Shown here: in pieces, positions 53,453 through 61,723 of the stretch
Position numbering within the stretch: position 1 is the stretch's first letter
How the letters are laid out: the number at the start of each line of letters is the position of its first letter
Origin: Rhodospirillales bacterium
Lineage (GTDB): Bacteria; Pseudomonadota; Alphaproteobacteria; SP197
Assembly: GCA_014323865.1 (NCBI GenBank)
Contig: JACONG010000010.1
Location: 310,001-374,000 of the forward strand
DNA length: 64,000 bases
Direction: 5' to 3'
Notes under the pieces: model-generated
Databases searched by the model: none
Told to the model about the DNA's origin: nothing
The model's input: only the letters and a program-made list of their open reading frames with translations
Translations under genes and position numbers: made by a program

Positions 53453-54533
53453 GGTCCTCCTGATCACGCAGGCGGTCGATCATCCAAGCATAGAATTTCA
53501 GGTTGTGGCGGGTTGCGAGCCGCTCGGCCGAGGGTTCGTTGATCCTGAACAGGTGATGGAGATAGCTGCGTGCGGGGCCTGTCGGGTCGAGCACGGGATC
53601 AACCGGTGCAGCCTCTCGTGAATGCTGTTCATGTTCAAGATAAAGAACGTCGTAAAAATCATTTTTTATCAATTGTTTATGTGAGCTTTCCAATGTTTTG
53701 TAAAGGCGTTTGCGGCGAGCGTTGCGGGTCGGTAGCGCACAATCGAACAGTCGGTAACCGGCGTTCCAGGCCGACACCAGATTCTCCGGTTTTCCGATGC
53801 CGAGGGCATGTTTGGGAGCCTCTGGCGGTAGCAGTTCGGCGGTCAGCGCGACCATGTCGGTCAACAGGCCATCATCGCCGATGGGCCAGCCGCCGAAGCC
53901 GAAGCCGTCGAAACCCATGGCCGCCAGTTCGTGGGCGCATCGGCGCCGCAACTCCGGGTCGTTACCGCCCTGAACCACGGCGAAGAGAAGCGTGCGTTCC
54001 TGTCCGTCCGCATTGCCTGGTTCGGTGCCGACGCGTGCGGTATATTCCTCACGGCAGCGCCGGGCCCAGGTCAACGATCGCTCCACGCTCTGGCGCTGCA
54101 CGTCGGCCGCATCGTCGGGGTGGGTGCACTGGTCGAGGCAGAACAGGATGTCAGTACCGAGCTCCATCTGCCGCCGAATGCATTTTTCCGGGGTCAGAAG
54201 GTGTTTCTTGCCGCCCCTTTCGTGACGATAAACGAACCCTTTGTCGGTGACGCTGCCCAGACCGGCGCCGGACGCGGCCATCGACCAAGCCTGGAATCCG
54301 CCGGAATCGGAGGCGGCAACGCCGTTCCAGCCCATGAAGTGGTGCACCCCGCCGACCGCTGCGATTGTCGATGTGCCGGGCCGTGTCGCAAGGTGAAAGC
54401 TGTTGACCATCATTGCCTCGATCCCGCATTCGGCGAGATCACGGGAGTCGAGGCCTTTGACCACGGCGCGCGTGCCGTCGGGCAGAAAGGCCGGCAGGCG
54501 CAGGTCGCCACGGCGGGTCCGGAGCGTCTTCAT
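53445..54533 (-). CDS. Tgt-like tRNA-guanine transglycosylase paralogue lacking the zinc cysteines
   Basis: A 362-residue TIM-barrel base-exchange enzyme. The catalytic aspartates are kept: ASDSGGFQ (nucleophile position), FCLDQCTH, and FDCALPTRNARRKRLYKT. GGWPIGDD replaces the usual GG-AVGE-type loop. The zinc site is gone: where Tgt has C-x-C-x2-C before RAYLHHL, this protein has DPVLDP before ARSYLHHLFR, although the His in TRHNLKFY remains. It has an AT-rich patch near 53640-53700. ATG overlaps the rsmI stop (ATGA). A target other than tRNA position 34 is likely. Confidence 0.85.
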   Translation of the reverse strand: MKTLRTRRGDLRLPAFLPDGTRAVVKGLDSRDLAECGIEAMMVNSFHLATRPGTSTIAAVGGVHHFMGWNGVAASDSGGFQAWSMAASGAGLGSVTDKGFVYRHERGGKKHLLTPEKCIRRQMELGTDILFCLDQCTHPDDAADVQRQSVERSLTWARRCREEYTARVGTEPGNADGQERTLLFAVVQGGNDPELRRRCAHELAAMGFDGFGFGGWPIGDDGLLTDMVALTAELLPPEAPKHALGIGKPENLVSAWNAGYRLFDCALPTRNARRKRLYKTLESSHKQLIKNDFYDVLYLEHEQHSREAAPVDPVLDPTGPARSYLHHLFRINEPSAERLATRHNLKFYAWMIDRLRDQEDHG

Positions 54534-55240
54534 GGCTCTTCGCCGCTGCGCAGAAACTTCGGATTGTTGCCTGCGATCACGAGCGTGACCTCGCCGCGGG
54601 GCGTTTCCTCGGCGAATCGGCCGGAGAGATCCGACAGCCAGCCGCGGGCGGTTTCCTCGAACATCTTGGTCAGTTCGATCGCCACCGCGGCGCGGCGATC
54701 GCCGAAGACATCAAGGCAGTCGGCGAGCAGGGCACCCAGACGATGGGGTGATTCGAACAGAACCTGGGTGTGCTCGCTCTCGACCTCGGCGGCCAGAAAG
54801 TTGCGGCGTTTGCCCGGCTTGCGCGGCGGAAAGCCCCGGAACGTGTAGCTCGCGGCCGACAGCCCGGACAGTGCCAGCGCCGTGGCGACCGCCGTTGGTC
54901 CGGGTACGACCTCGACGGCAAAACCTTCCTCGGTCGCCATCTGCACGGCCCGAAAGCCCGGATCGCTGATGCCGGGCATGCCGGCATCCGTTGCAAGGCC
55001 GACCCGCAGACCCTGGCGCAACAGCCCGGCCATGCGTTCGACGGCCTTGTCTTCGTTGTGGTCGCCGCAGGAGAAGATCGTGCGGGGACTCTGGAGGCTT
55101 GAATGCTCGTAGATCTTGCGGGTTCGGCGGGTGTCTTCGCAGGCCAGTGCATCGAGCGCGCCCAAGGTGTCGAGGACCCGCTTCGAGATGTCGTCCAGAT
55201 TGCCGATTGGCGTGCCGATCAGCACGAGCGTACCTGTCAT
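54530..55240 (-). CDS. RsmI-like 16S rRNA 2'-O-methyltransferase, short form
   Basis: A 236-residue TP-methylase-fold enzyme like RsmI, which methylates the 2'-OH of C1402 in 16S rRNA. Motifs are LIGTPIGNLDDISKR, CEDTRRTRKIYEH, TDAGMPGISDPGF and PGPTAVATALALSGL, then FRGFPPRKPGKR and FESPHRL. It ends soon after RGEVTLVIAG, about 45 residues earlier than E. coli RsmI, so the C-terminal helical domain is missing. ATG 55240 (MTGTLVLIG) is the best start. Overlaps the tgt-like gene by four bases; it may be a paralogue of a normal rsmI elsewhere. Confidence 0.85.
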   Translation of the reverse strand: MTGTLVLIGTPIGNLDDISKRVLDTLGALDALACEDTRRTRKIYEHSSLQSPRTIFSCGDHNEDKAVERMAGLLRQGLRVGLATDAGMPGISDPGFRAVQMATEEGFAVEVVPGPTAVATALALSGLSAASYTFRGFPPRKPGKRRNFLAAEVESEHTQVLFESPHRLGALLADCLDVFGDRRAAVAIELTKMFEETARGWLSDLSGRFAEETPRGEVTLVIAGNNPKFLRSGEEP

Positions 55241-55308
55241 GCGCTTTCCGTTCTTGACCACGCGCCTGCCTATGGCTTCCATGCCCGCGATCTTGCGGGT
55301 TGTCGAGT

Positions 55309-57387
55309 ATGGCGAGTTCGATAGAGGCGCTTGGCGCCTTGATGGCGCCTCGGCGGATTGCCGTGGTCGGTGCCACACCGCGCGAAGGCGCGGTCGGAAA
55401 CCGGGTCATTGAGCATGTGGCAGGGCCGCGAAGCTCGAGCAGCGTGGTGGCGATCAATCCGGGATACGACGAGGTGCTGGGCCGGACCTGTTATCCGTCG
55501 CTCGAGGCGGTGCCGAAGACCCCCGATTGTGCCGTCATGTGTGTCTCCGACAGCCGGATCGAGGCCGCCGTGCACGATGCGGCCAAGGCGGGGGTGAAGG
55601 CTCTGGTTCTGCTCGGTCGTCTCTACGACCCCACGAACGACCGCCCGAACCTGGCCGAACGGATTGAGGCTATGGCGCGTGAAGCGGGGATGGCCGCCTG
55701 CGGCGCGAACTGCATGGGGCTCTTCAACTCCGTCGACGATCTCTATCTCTCGATGACCCATCTGCCCTGCCATGATCGCCCGGGGCGCATCGGGATGCTG
55801 TCGCATAGCGGCTCAACCTGGTCCGGATTGGGTGGCAACGGCCGGCCGTTGCGCTTCAACATCGGCGTCTCCATGGGCTTCGAGCTTGTCACGGGCGTTG
55901 CCGACTACATCGACTACATGGTCGAACGTCCGGAGACAGCGGCGATTGCCCTGGTGCTGGAGACGGTGCGCGACGGCGAGCGGTTTGTGGCGGCCGCGGA
56001 ACGGGCCGATCGTTCGGGGATTCCCCTGGTTGCACTGAAGCTCGGCAAGTCCGACAAGGCGCGCGAGTTCGCGCTGTCTCACAGCGGCGCGCTGGCAGGC
56101 AACGAGCGGATCTACGACGCGGTCTTTCGCCGTCACAACGTGATCGGTGTCGATACGCTCGACGAAATGCTCGACACGCTGGAGGCCATGGCCTGCGACA
56201 GGGTGCCGACAACCGACACCGTGAGCATCCAGACTGATTCCGGCGGCGAACGCCAGCTCATCGCTGACATCGCCGAACGCAACAACGTGCCGCTGACCGT
56301 CTTCAGCGAAGCAACACAGCAGGCTCTTGCGGAGACGCTTGATCCCGGACTGGAGCCCGAGAACCCGGTCGATTACTGGGGCGAGGGCGGCCTGCCGGTC
56401 GCAGCCAGAGTGATGAATGTCATCGCCGATGCGCCGGAGACCGGGGTTGTGGTTTTCGCGACCAACATGGTCTCGGGCCGGGCGATCCTCTACGCCTCGA
56501 CCGAAGCCTTGGAGGGCGCGCACAAGGCGACCGACAAACCCTGCATGATGCTTGCCAACATCGCCTCGACGATTGACGAGGGCGAGGCCGTGCGCCTTCG
56601 CGAGGCCGGCATTCCCGTGCTGTCGGGAACAGAGACCGGCCTGCGCGCCATCAAGCATCTGATCGACTGGCATTGCCGGCACCGCGAGGGGCGCGATGAC
56701 GTCACGCCTCCCTCGCGCGCCGTGATCGCGGGCTGGCGCAAGCGGCTCGCGGGCCGCGATCTCACGCCCGAGGCGATGATGGGACTCGTTGCTGATTTCG
56801 GTGTCTCGGTCCCGATGACCCTCGTGTGCGAAACCCGCGAGCAGGTTACCGCGGCGGCGGTGCAGCTTGGCTTTCCGGTGGTTCTCAAGACCGCGGAGCC
56901 GTCGATCCTGCACAAGACCGACGTCGGCGGTGTTGTTCTGGGATTGGCCGACAAGGAGGCCCTGCTTGCCGCCTACGACATGATGGCGGCATCGCTTGGG
57001 CCGCGCGTCCTTCTCCAGGACACCGTGCTTCCGGGTATCGAGATGCTTGTCGGCATGATCAACGATGCGAATTTCGGACCGATTCTGACGATCGCGATGG
57101 GGGGGAGCCTCGTGGAGGTTCTCAACGACGCGGTGATGGTCGTGCCGCCTGTCTCCCCGTCCGAGGCAGCGGACCTGATCGCCAGCCTGAAGGCCTCGAA
57201 GCTGCTCGATGGGGTGCGGGGACGGCCTGCGGGCGATCGCGCGACCCTTGCGGAGACCGTTTCGCGGCTCTCGGTCATGGCCGCGGAACTGGGGGATCTG
57301 ATTGCCGAGTTCGACGTCAATCCCGTGCTGGTGCACGAAACCGGCGTCACCGCCGTCGATGCGCTCGTGACACGCCGAAAAGCGTGA
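55309..57387 (+). CDS. NDP-forming acyl-CoA synthetase (fused alpha-beta)
   Basis: A 692-residue fused protein. The N-terminal CoA-binding Rossmann domain (RRIAVVGATPREGAVGNRVI) is followed by the ligase domain with the phospho-histidine in FALSHSGALAG. The C-terminal ATP-grasp half starts at about residue 470 (PVVLKTAEPSILHKTDVGGV). Such enzymes convert acyl-CoA and ADP/GDP + Pi to the acid plus ATP/GTP. Acyl specificity unknown. ATG 55309 is preferred to TTG 55300. Divergent from the RNA-modification operon with a 68-bp gap, so they share a control region. Confidence 0.9.
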   Translation: MASSIEALGALMAPRRIAVVGATPREGAVGNRVIEHVAGPRSSSSVVAINPGYDEVLGRTCYPSLEAVPKTPDCAVMCVSDSRIEAAVHDAAKAGVKALVLLGRLYDPTNDRPNLAERIEAMAREAGMAACGANCMGLFNSVDDLYLSMTHLPCHDRPGRIGMLSHSGSTWSGLGGNGRPLRFNIGVSMGFELVTGVADYIDYMVERPETAAIALVLETVRDGERFVAAAERADRSGIPLVALKLGKSDKAREFALSHSGALAGNERIYDAVFRRHNVIGVDTLDEMLDTLEAMACDRVPTTDTVSIQTDSGGERQLIADIAERNNVPLTVFSEATQQALAETLDPGLEPENPVDYWGEGGLPVAARVMNVIADAPETGVVVFATNMVSGRAILYASTEALEGAHKATDKPCMMLANIASTIDEGEAVRLREAGIPVLSGTETGLRAIKHLIDWHCRHREGRDDVTPPSRAVIAGWRKRLAGRDLTPEAMMGLVADFGVSVPMTLVCETREQVTAAAVQLGFPVVLKTAEPSILHKTDVGGVVLGLADKEALLAAYDMMAASLGPRVLLQDTVLPGIEMLVGMINDANFGPILTIAMGGSLVEVLNDAVMVVPPVSPSEAADLIASLKASKLLDGVRGRPAGDRATLAETVSRLSVMAAELGDLIAEFDVNPVLVHETGVTAVDALVTRRKA

Positions 57388-57522
57388 CAGTCCGATGGCT
57401 GGGAGCCATGCAGTTTTTGCATGGCTGAGGTTCTGAAATCCCGCTACTGCGATGATTTGGGAAACATTATCTCTTCCCCAGCAGGCTCCATTCCGGGCCT
57501 CTTGAGACAAGGGAAAAGTGCC

Positions 57523-57693
57523 ATGACCAATCTTCTTCGTAAGCTGCGCAACGAACTGCGTATGAAGACCATGCGTCGTGAGCTCGCCGGCCTGACGGAC
57601 GGCCAGTTGGACGATCTGGGCATTCATCGCGGCCAGATCTCCGACCTGGCTCGTTACTGCCACGGTGCCGGTCCGCGTCCGGACTGCATCTAA
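57523..57693 (+). CDS. DUF1127-family small protein
   Basis: A 56-residue basic protein. After MTNLLRKLRNELRMKTMRRE comes the family core ELAGLTDGQLDDLGIHRGQI and SDLARYCHG. DUF1127 proteins are small Arg-rich alphaproteobacterial factors linked to RNA and phosphate regulation in some species. ATG 57523 is preceded by GGGAAAA, a plausible ribosome site. Present as a single gene after an independent promoter region. Confidence 0.85.
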   Translation: MTNLLRKLRNELRMKTMRRELAGLTDGQLDDLGIHRGQISDLARYCHGAGPRPDCI

Positions 57694-57828
57694 CGAATTC
57701 GCATCACGTCTGCGGGCGCGAAAGCGACAGAGTTCTCAAGGTCGAGGATTTGCTCCCAATGGTGGATCTGACGAAACCAGAGGACACACCAGGTCGAGGC
57801 CCGGGGATAGCTCCGGGCCTCGATCGAT

Positions 57829-58085
57829 TCAGGGGCTCCGAATCGTCTCGATCAGCCAGTCCCTGAAGGTCGCGATATCCGCGCGGTCGCGATCGGATGG
57901 CTTTGTCGCGACGACATAGCCGGTGTGGGTCGGAATTGCCTCCGGCACAGGGCGAACAAGGCGTTCGGCGGCCAGATCGTCCATGACGATCGCTGTGCAG
58001 GCCAAGGCAATGCCCTGCCCGTTTCGGGCGGCGTCCATGATCGAGGTGCCGGCCACCATGCGCAGGGTGGGCCGCCCTGAAGAGT
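57829..58085 (-). pseudogene. LysR-family regulator, C-terminal effector-domain remnant
   Basis: The frame ends at 57829 and reads upstream through MVAGTSIMDAARNGQGIALA, DDLAAERLVRPVPEAIPTHT and a typical final helix (DRDRADIATFRDWLIETI). This is the last third of a LysR substrate-binding domain. The helix-turn-helix and the first part of the domain are missing at its upstream edge, where an unrelated DsbA-type fragment begins on the other strand. Not functional. Confidence 0.75.
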
Positions 58086-58235
58086 GACGCGCTCAGGACG
58101 GAAAACCTCGCCATCATCGAACATGCAGCGGCCCGCACGGCCTTCGGGGTGCCGATGTTTTTCGTCGTCGACAGGATGTTCTGGGGCAACGACCGGTTGC
58201 TTCTGGTCGAGGCTGTGATCCAAGGAAGGAGCTGA
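58077..58235 (+). pseudogene. DsbA-like 2-hydroxychromene-2-carboxylate isomerase type, C-terminal remnant
   Basis: A 52-residue fragment ending at TGA 58235: AAARTAFGVPMFFVVDRMFW and GNDRLLLVEAVIQG match the C-terminal part of DSBA-fold 2-hydroxychromene-2-carboxylate isomerases. The rest of the gene is absent; it abuts the LysR fragment. Two broken genes face to face indicate a deletion here. Confidence 0.7.
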
Positions 58236-58284
58236 AAACAAGACCCGCCGGGTGCGTGTCCTCTCGGCGGGTCCGTACTGTGCC

Positions 58285-58758
58285 TTAGCGCGCCACCGAT
58301 GCGTTGAGCATCCAGGCTGTCTTGTCGTGCTCGGTCATGCGGCCGATCATCATGTCGGCGGTGACCTCGTCATCGACCGCCTGAGCCGCCTGTTTGGCGG
58401 CCAGAGCCGACTGCGCCAGTGCCGTGTGATCGCGGGCCAGTTCCATCAGCATGTCATCGGCCTCGTCGAGACCCTGGTCCTCGTGCAGCCCCGACATCTT
58501 GGCGAAGGCCGCGTATGTGCCCGGCGCCTTGTGTCCCAGGGCGCGGATACGCTCGGCGATCTCGTCGGCAGCGAGGAACAGCGCGTTGTACTGCTCGCCG
58601 AACATGGCGTGCAGGCTGTGGAAGCGGGGACCCGTGACATTCCAGTGGTAGCCTTGGGTCTTGAGCATGAGGAGATAGGTGTCGGCGAGCACGGTTCCGA
58701 GCTTGCCGGCCACGACACGACGGCTGTTGGCCGTGTTCGTCTGCGGTGCCTGGGTCAT
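58285..58758 (-). CDS. dps: Dps-family ferritin-like protein
   Basis: A 157-residue dodecameric mini-ferritin that stores iron and protects DNA. Ferroxidase ligands fit the family spacing: His38 (GYHWNV), His50 (FHSLHAMF), Asp65 and Glu69 (AADEIAERI). The N-terminal tail is short with few Lys/Arg, so DNA binding by the tail may be weak. A GGAGAATAAC ribosome site and an AT-rich inverted repeat lie directly upstream. Confidence 0.95.
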   Translation of the reverse strand: MTQAPQTNTANSRRVVAGKLGTVLADTYLLMLKTQGYHWNVTGPRFHSLHAMFGEQYNALFLAADEIAERIRALGHKAPGTYAAFAKMSGLHEDQGLDEADDMLMELARDHTALAQSALAAKQAAQAVDDEVTADMMIGRMTEHDKTAWMLNASVAR

Positions 58759-58770
58759 TGTTATTCTCCG

Positions 58771-58785
58771 GAATTAGAATAATTC
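58771..58785 (-). promoter_or_regulatory. AT-rich palindrome upstream of dps, iron/peroxide-regulator-type site
   Basis: GAATTAGAATAATTC is a perfect 5-bp inverted repeat around AGAAT and resembles an iron-control element (Irr type) or Fur-like box. It lies just upstream of the dps ribosome site, where it could repress. The regulator is not identified by the sequence. Confidence 0.4.
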
Positions 58786-58833
58786 GGATATAGGGGATAA
58801 ATACACGGTTTCAAGGCGTTGGCACCTCGAAAC

Positions 58834-59565
58834 CTAATCTGCTGCGTTCGAAAGAGATACGGTCAGTCCGAGCCAGCGGTCGATGAAGCGGGGTACCCAA
58901 GCCTCGACAAGATGATCGTACTTCTCCGCGTTGGCGAGCTGTTCCTCGGTCGACTGCGCGCCCGGATACTCAAGCTTGGGATGGGGCTCTTCGATACCCG
59001 TCCAGTACCTGATGATGTCGACCGTGCACTCGGGGTGGAACTGCACACCGTAGACGTTGCCGTCCATGCGGTACATCTGATTGGGGAAGTGCCCGCTGGC
59101 GCCGCTCGCCAGCAATTCGCAGCCCGACGGCAGGTCGAAACCCTCACTGTGCCACTGGTAGAAGAAACGCATGTCGCCCAGCAGGTCGTCGCCGTGGGCG
59201 GTCGGCAGCACCTCGGTATAGCCAATCTCGTGCCAGCCCTCGTGATGCGGTTTGACCGTCGCGCCCAGACAGCGGGCCAGCATCTGGGCACCGAGGCAGA
59301 CACCCAGAAACGGCGTGCCGGACTCCAGCACCTTGTCGATCCAGACCAGTTCGCTGGCGATGAAATCGAGCGTGTCGTCGTCGTTTGCGCTCATGGGACC
59401 GCCGAACACGATGGCGCCGGCGATGTCGTCGAATTCTTCGGGAAGGCTGTCACCCTCCCTGACGCAGCAACGGACCTCCTCGAAACCCTTGTCGCACACG
59501 GTGCAGCCGATCCGACCGGTGTTCGACTCGTTGCCGTGAACGACGCAGATGACCTTGTTCTTCAT
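58834..59565 (-). CDS. Class I glutamine amidotransferase-like protein
   Basis: A 243-residue stand-alone GATase I. The nucleophile Cys90 is in LGVCLGAQML, the oxyanion Gly in VFGGPMSAND, and the His-Glu pair in YGVQFHPECT. It resembles GuaA-type amidotransferase domains that lack a synthetase partner, for example gamma-glutamyl or peptide hydrolases. The substrate is unknown. ATG 59565 is preferred to 59601. Confidence 0.88.
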   Translation of the reverse strand: MKNKVICVVHGNESNTGRIGCTVCDKGFEEVRCCVREGDSLPEEFDDIAGAIVFGGPMSANDDDTLDFIASELVWIDKVLESGTPFLGVCLGAQMLARCLGATVKPHHEGWHEIGYTEVLPTAHGDDLLGDMRFFYQWHSEGFDLPSGCELLASGASGHFPNQMYRMDGNVYGVQFHPECTVDIIRYWTGIEEPHPKLEYPGAQSTEEQLANAEKYDHLVEAWVPRFIDRWLGLTVSLSNAAD

Positions 59566-59580
59566 GAGCCCGGAGTGTCG

Positions 59581-59621
59581 CGATCCCGGACGCGCCGTCA
59601 ACCGGCTCTCGTCCGGGATCG
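59581..59621 (-). terminator. Hairpin between threonine ammonia-lyase and the amidotransferase gene
   Basis: CGATCCCGGAC (59581-59591) and GTCCGGGATCG (59611-59621) are perfect inverted arms around a 19-nt loop, just downstream of the ilvA-type stop. The CCCGG core recalls the REP-like elements. Likely a terminator-like structure without a T-tract. Confidence 0.45.
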
Positions 59622-59623
59622 AT

Positions 59624-60853
59624 TCAGACGGAAAGCGGCAGTGTGTCGGACTGAAGCTGGCGCACCTTGAAGCCCGCCGCTGTCAGCCTGCCCATGATGT
59701 TGGAGATATGGTCGCGGTCGAGCGTTTCCAGCACCACGTCGAGATCGGCCTGCTTGACCGGCAGGCTGGAGAACGCGCGCTGGTGGTAAACCTCAATGAT
59801 GTTGGCATCGCTCTCGCCAATCACGGCGGCGATATGCGCCAGCGTGCCCGGTGCATCGGGAATCTCGATGCGCAGCTGCACCATACGCCCGTCGCGCACG
59901 AGGCCGTGTTCGATCACGGCCGACAGGATCCGGCTGTCGATGTTGCCGCCGCTCAGCACGAGGCCGACCCTTTTGCCCGAGAAACGTTCGGGATGAGCGA
60001 GCAGGGCGGCGAGGCACGCCGCGCCGCCGCCTTCCGAAACCGTCTTCTCGATCTCGACGAAGGTCTGCACCGCGTGTTCGAGCTGATCCTCGGTGACCAG
60101 GATGATGTCTGAGACCAACTCCTTGATGACAGGGATGTTGAGCTTTCCGGGGGTTTTCACTGCGATGCCGTCGGCGATCGTGCGTCCGCCCGCCTTCACG
60201 TTCAGCCCCTGTATTGTCTGGTACATGGAGGGGAACATGGCGGCTTCGACACCGATCATCTCCAGCTCGGGCTTGATCTCCTTGGCTGCCGTGGCGATGC
60301 CGCCGATCAGCCCGCCACCGCCGATCGGGACGATGATCACGTCGAGGTCGGGCACAGCTTCCATCATCTCGAGGCCAATCGTGCCCTGGCCCGCCATGAC
60401 CTTCTCATCGTCATAGGGATGGACGAGGGTGAGGTTTTCGTCGGCCGCGATCTGGCGCGCCGCGATGGCGGCTTCGTCGATGGTCTCGCCAGACAGCACC
60501 ACGCGTGCACCGAAGCGGCGCGTGTTCTTGACCTTCACGGTGGGTGCGCCCTCGGGCATGACAATCGTCGCGGGAATGCCAAGCCGCTGGGCATGGTAGG
60601 CGACGGCCTGAGCGTGGTTTCCGGCCGACATCGCGATCACGCCACGCTCGCGTTCGTCGTCGGTGAGTGCGGACATCTTCACCAGCGAGCCACGGTCCTT
60701 GAACGAGGCTGTGAACTGCAGGTTCTCGAACTTGACCCAGACCTCCGCGCCACTCATTTCCGAAAGTGTGCGCGAATGCGTGCAGGGCGTCTTGATGATC
60801 TGGCCTTCCAGCAACTCTGCTGCAGCCTGAATGTCGGCAAGCGTCAACGTCAT
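59624..60853 (-). CDS. ilvA: Threonine ammonia-lyase (ACT-domain type)
   Basis: A 409-residue PLP enzyme converting threonine to 2-oxobutyrate for isoleucine. The PLP Lys52 is in NLQFTASFKDRGS; the phosphate loop is IGGGGLIGG. The C-terminal ACT domain (about 330-409) with LRIEIPDAPGTLAHIAAVIG gives feedback control, so it is the regulated form rather than catabolic TdcB. ATG 60853 is the likely start. Works with or in parallel to CimA. The gene is divergent from a decayed acyl-CoA synthetase gene. Confidence 0.92.
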   Translation of the reverse strand: MTLTLADIQAAAELLEGQIIKTPCTHSRTLSEMSGAEVWVKFENLQFTASFKDRGSLVKMSALTDDERERGVIAMSAGNHAQAVAYHAQRLGIPATIVMPEGAPTVKVKNTRRFGARVVLSGETIDEAAIAARQIAADENLTLVHPYDDEKVMAGQGTIGLEMMEAVPDLDVIIVPIGGGGLIGGIATAAKEIKPELEMIGVEAAMFPSMYQTIQGLNVKAGGRTIADGIAVKTPGKLNIPVIKELVSDIILVTEDQLEHAVQTFVEIEKTVSEGGGAACLAALLAHPERFSGKRVGLVLSGGNIDSRILSAVIEHGLVRDGRMVQLRIEIPDAPGTLAHIAAVIGESDANIIEVYHQRAFSSLPVKQADLDVVLETLDRDHISNIMGRLTAAGFKVRQLQSDTLPLSV

Positions 60854-60988
60854 GACACGGCGTCCCGTTAGATGACGGAGTGTTATGCCCAAGAGTTTTG
60901 CGGAAAACGAGCCCGGAATCGACCCCGGTCTCGCCGTTCATGGCCGCGACGGGCCGAAATCAAGTCCCATAGACGCCAGTGAGGTCCG

Positions 60989-61723
60989 ATGACGACCCGC
61001 AATCTCAACGACCTTTTCTCGCTCAGATCCATGGCTTTGATCGGTGACAGCAATCGCCGCGCAGCGTGGGACGCACGGTGATGCGGAATCTGCTGGAGGG
61101 CGGTTTTTCCGGGCCAATCATGCCGGTGAACCCCGGCTGGTTGATCGGTCGAGGGCGTTCTTTGCTATCCCGGGGTCGCGGACCTGTCGATCATGCCCGA
61201 ACTGGCCGTCATTTGCGCGCCGTCGGCGACGGTACCCGACCCGATTGTCGGTCCGGTCGTGCTGTTCGGCGCAGGGGGAAAGGCCGTTGAGGTTGTGGCT
61301 GATCGCAGCGTTGCGCTGCCGCCACTCACCATGAAGCTCGCGAAGGAGCTTGTGGCCGAGACGCGCGCCACGCGCCTCCTGGAGGGTTATCGGGATGAGC
61401 CGGCGGTCGACCGGGAGATGGCCTTTGTCGCAATCGGCGGGGAGGGCGACACATTCGGTGTGATGCGCTCGGTGACCGATCCCGATAACGAGGATGCCCA
61501 GTCTGCCATTGTCATCCGCTCGGATGTGCAGGGCAGGAGGGCTCGGCATTGCGTTGATGAAGAAGATCATCGCCTGCACGCGCCAGCGCGGTACGAACGG
61601 ATCGTTGGCGAGATCCTTCACAACAATCAGCGTATGCGCAATCTGGCCCGTAACCTGGCTTTTGTCGCGAACCCGGAACCCTGTCCCTATGCGGTGCGCG
61701 TGGCGCTCGACCTGACCGTCTGA
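60989..61723 (+). pseudogene. Acyl-CoA synthetase (NDP-forming)/GNAT fusion, multiply deleted and frameshifted
   Basis: Fragments occur in order but in different frames: the N-terminus (MTTRNLNDLFSLRSMALIGD at 60989), then VMRNLLEGGFSGPIMPVNPG, then ELAVICAPSATVPD, then VLFGAGGKAVEVVADRSVAL with LPPLTMKLAKELVAETRATR from the ATP-grasp half, and the last part of a GNAT domain (VIRSDVQGRGLGIALMKKII and a tail in another frame). A complete Pat-type acetyltransferase is about 890 residues; only about a quarter remains, with stop codons. Clearly a pseudogene. Confidence 0.85.

Noticed and set aside
55309-57387. Acyl-CoA synthetase as part of the RNA-modification operon
   Set aside because: It is on the opposite strand; only the promoter region is shared.
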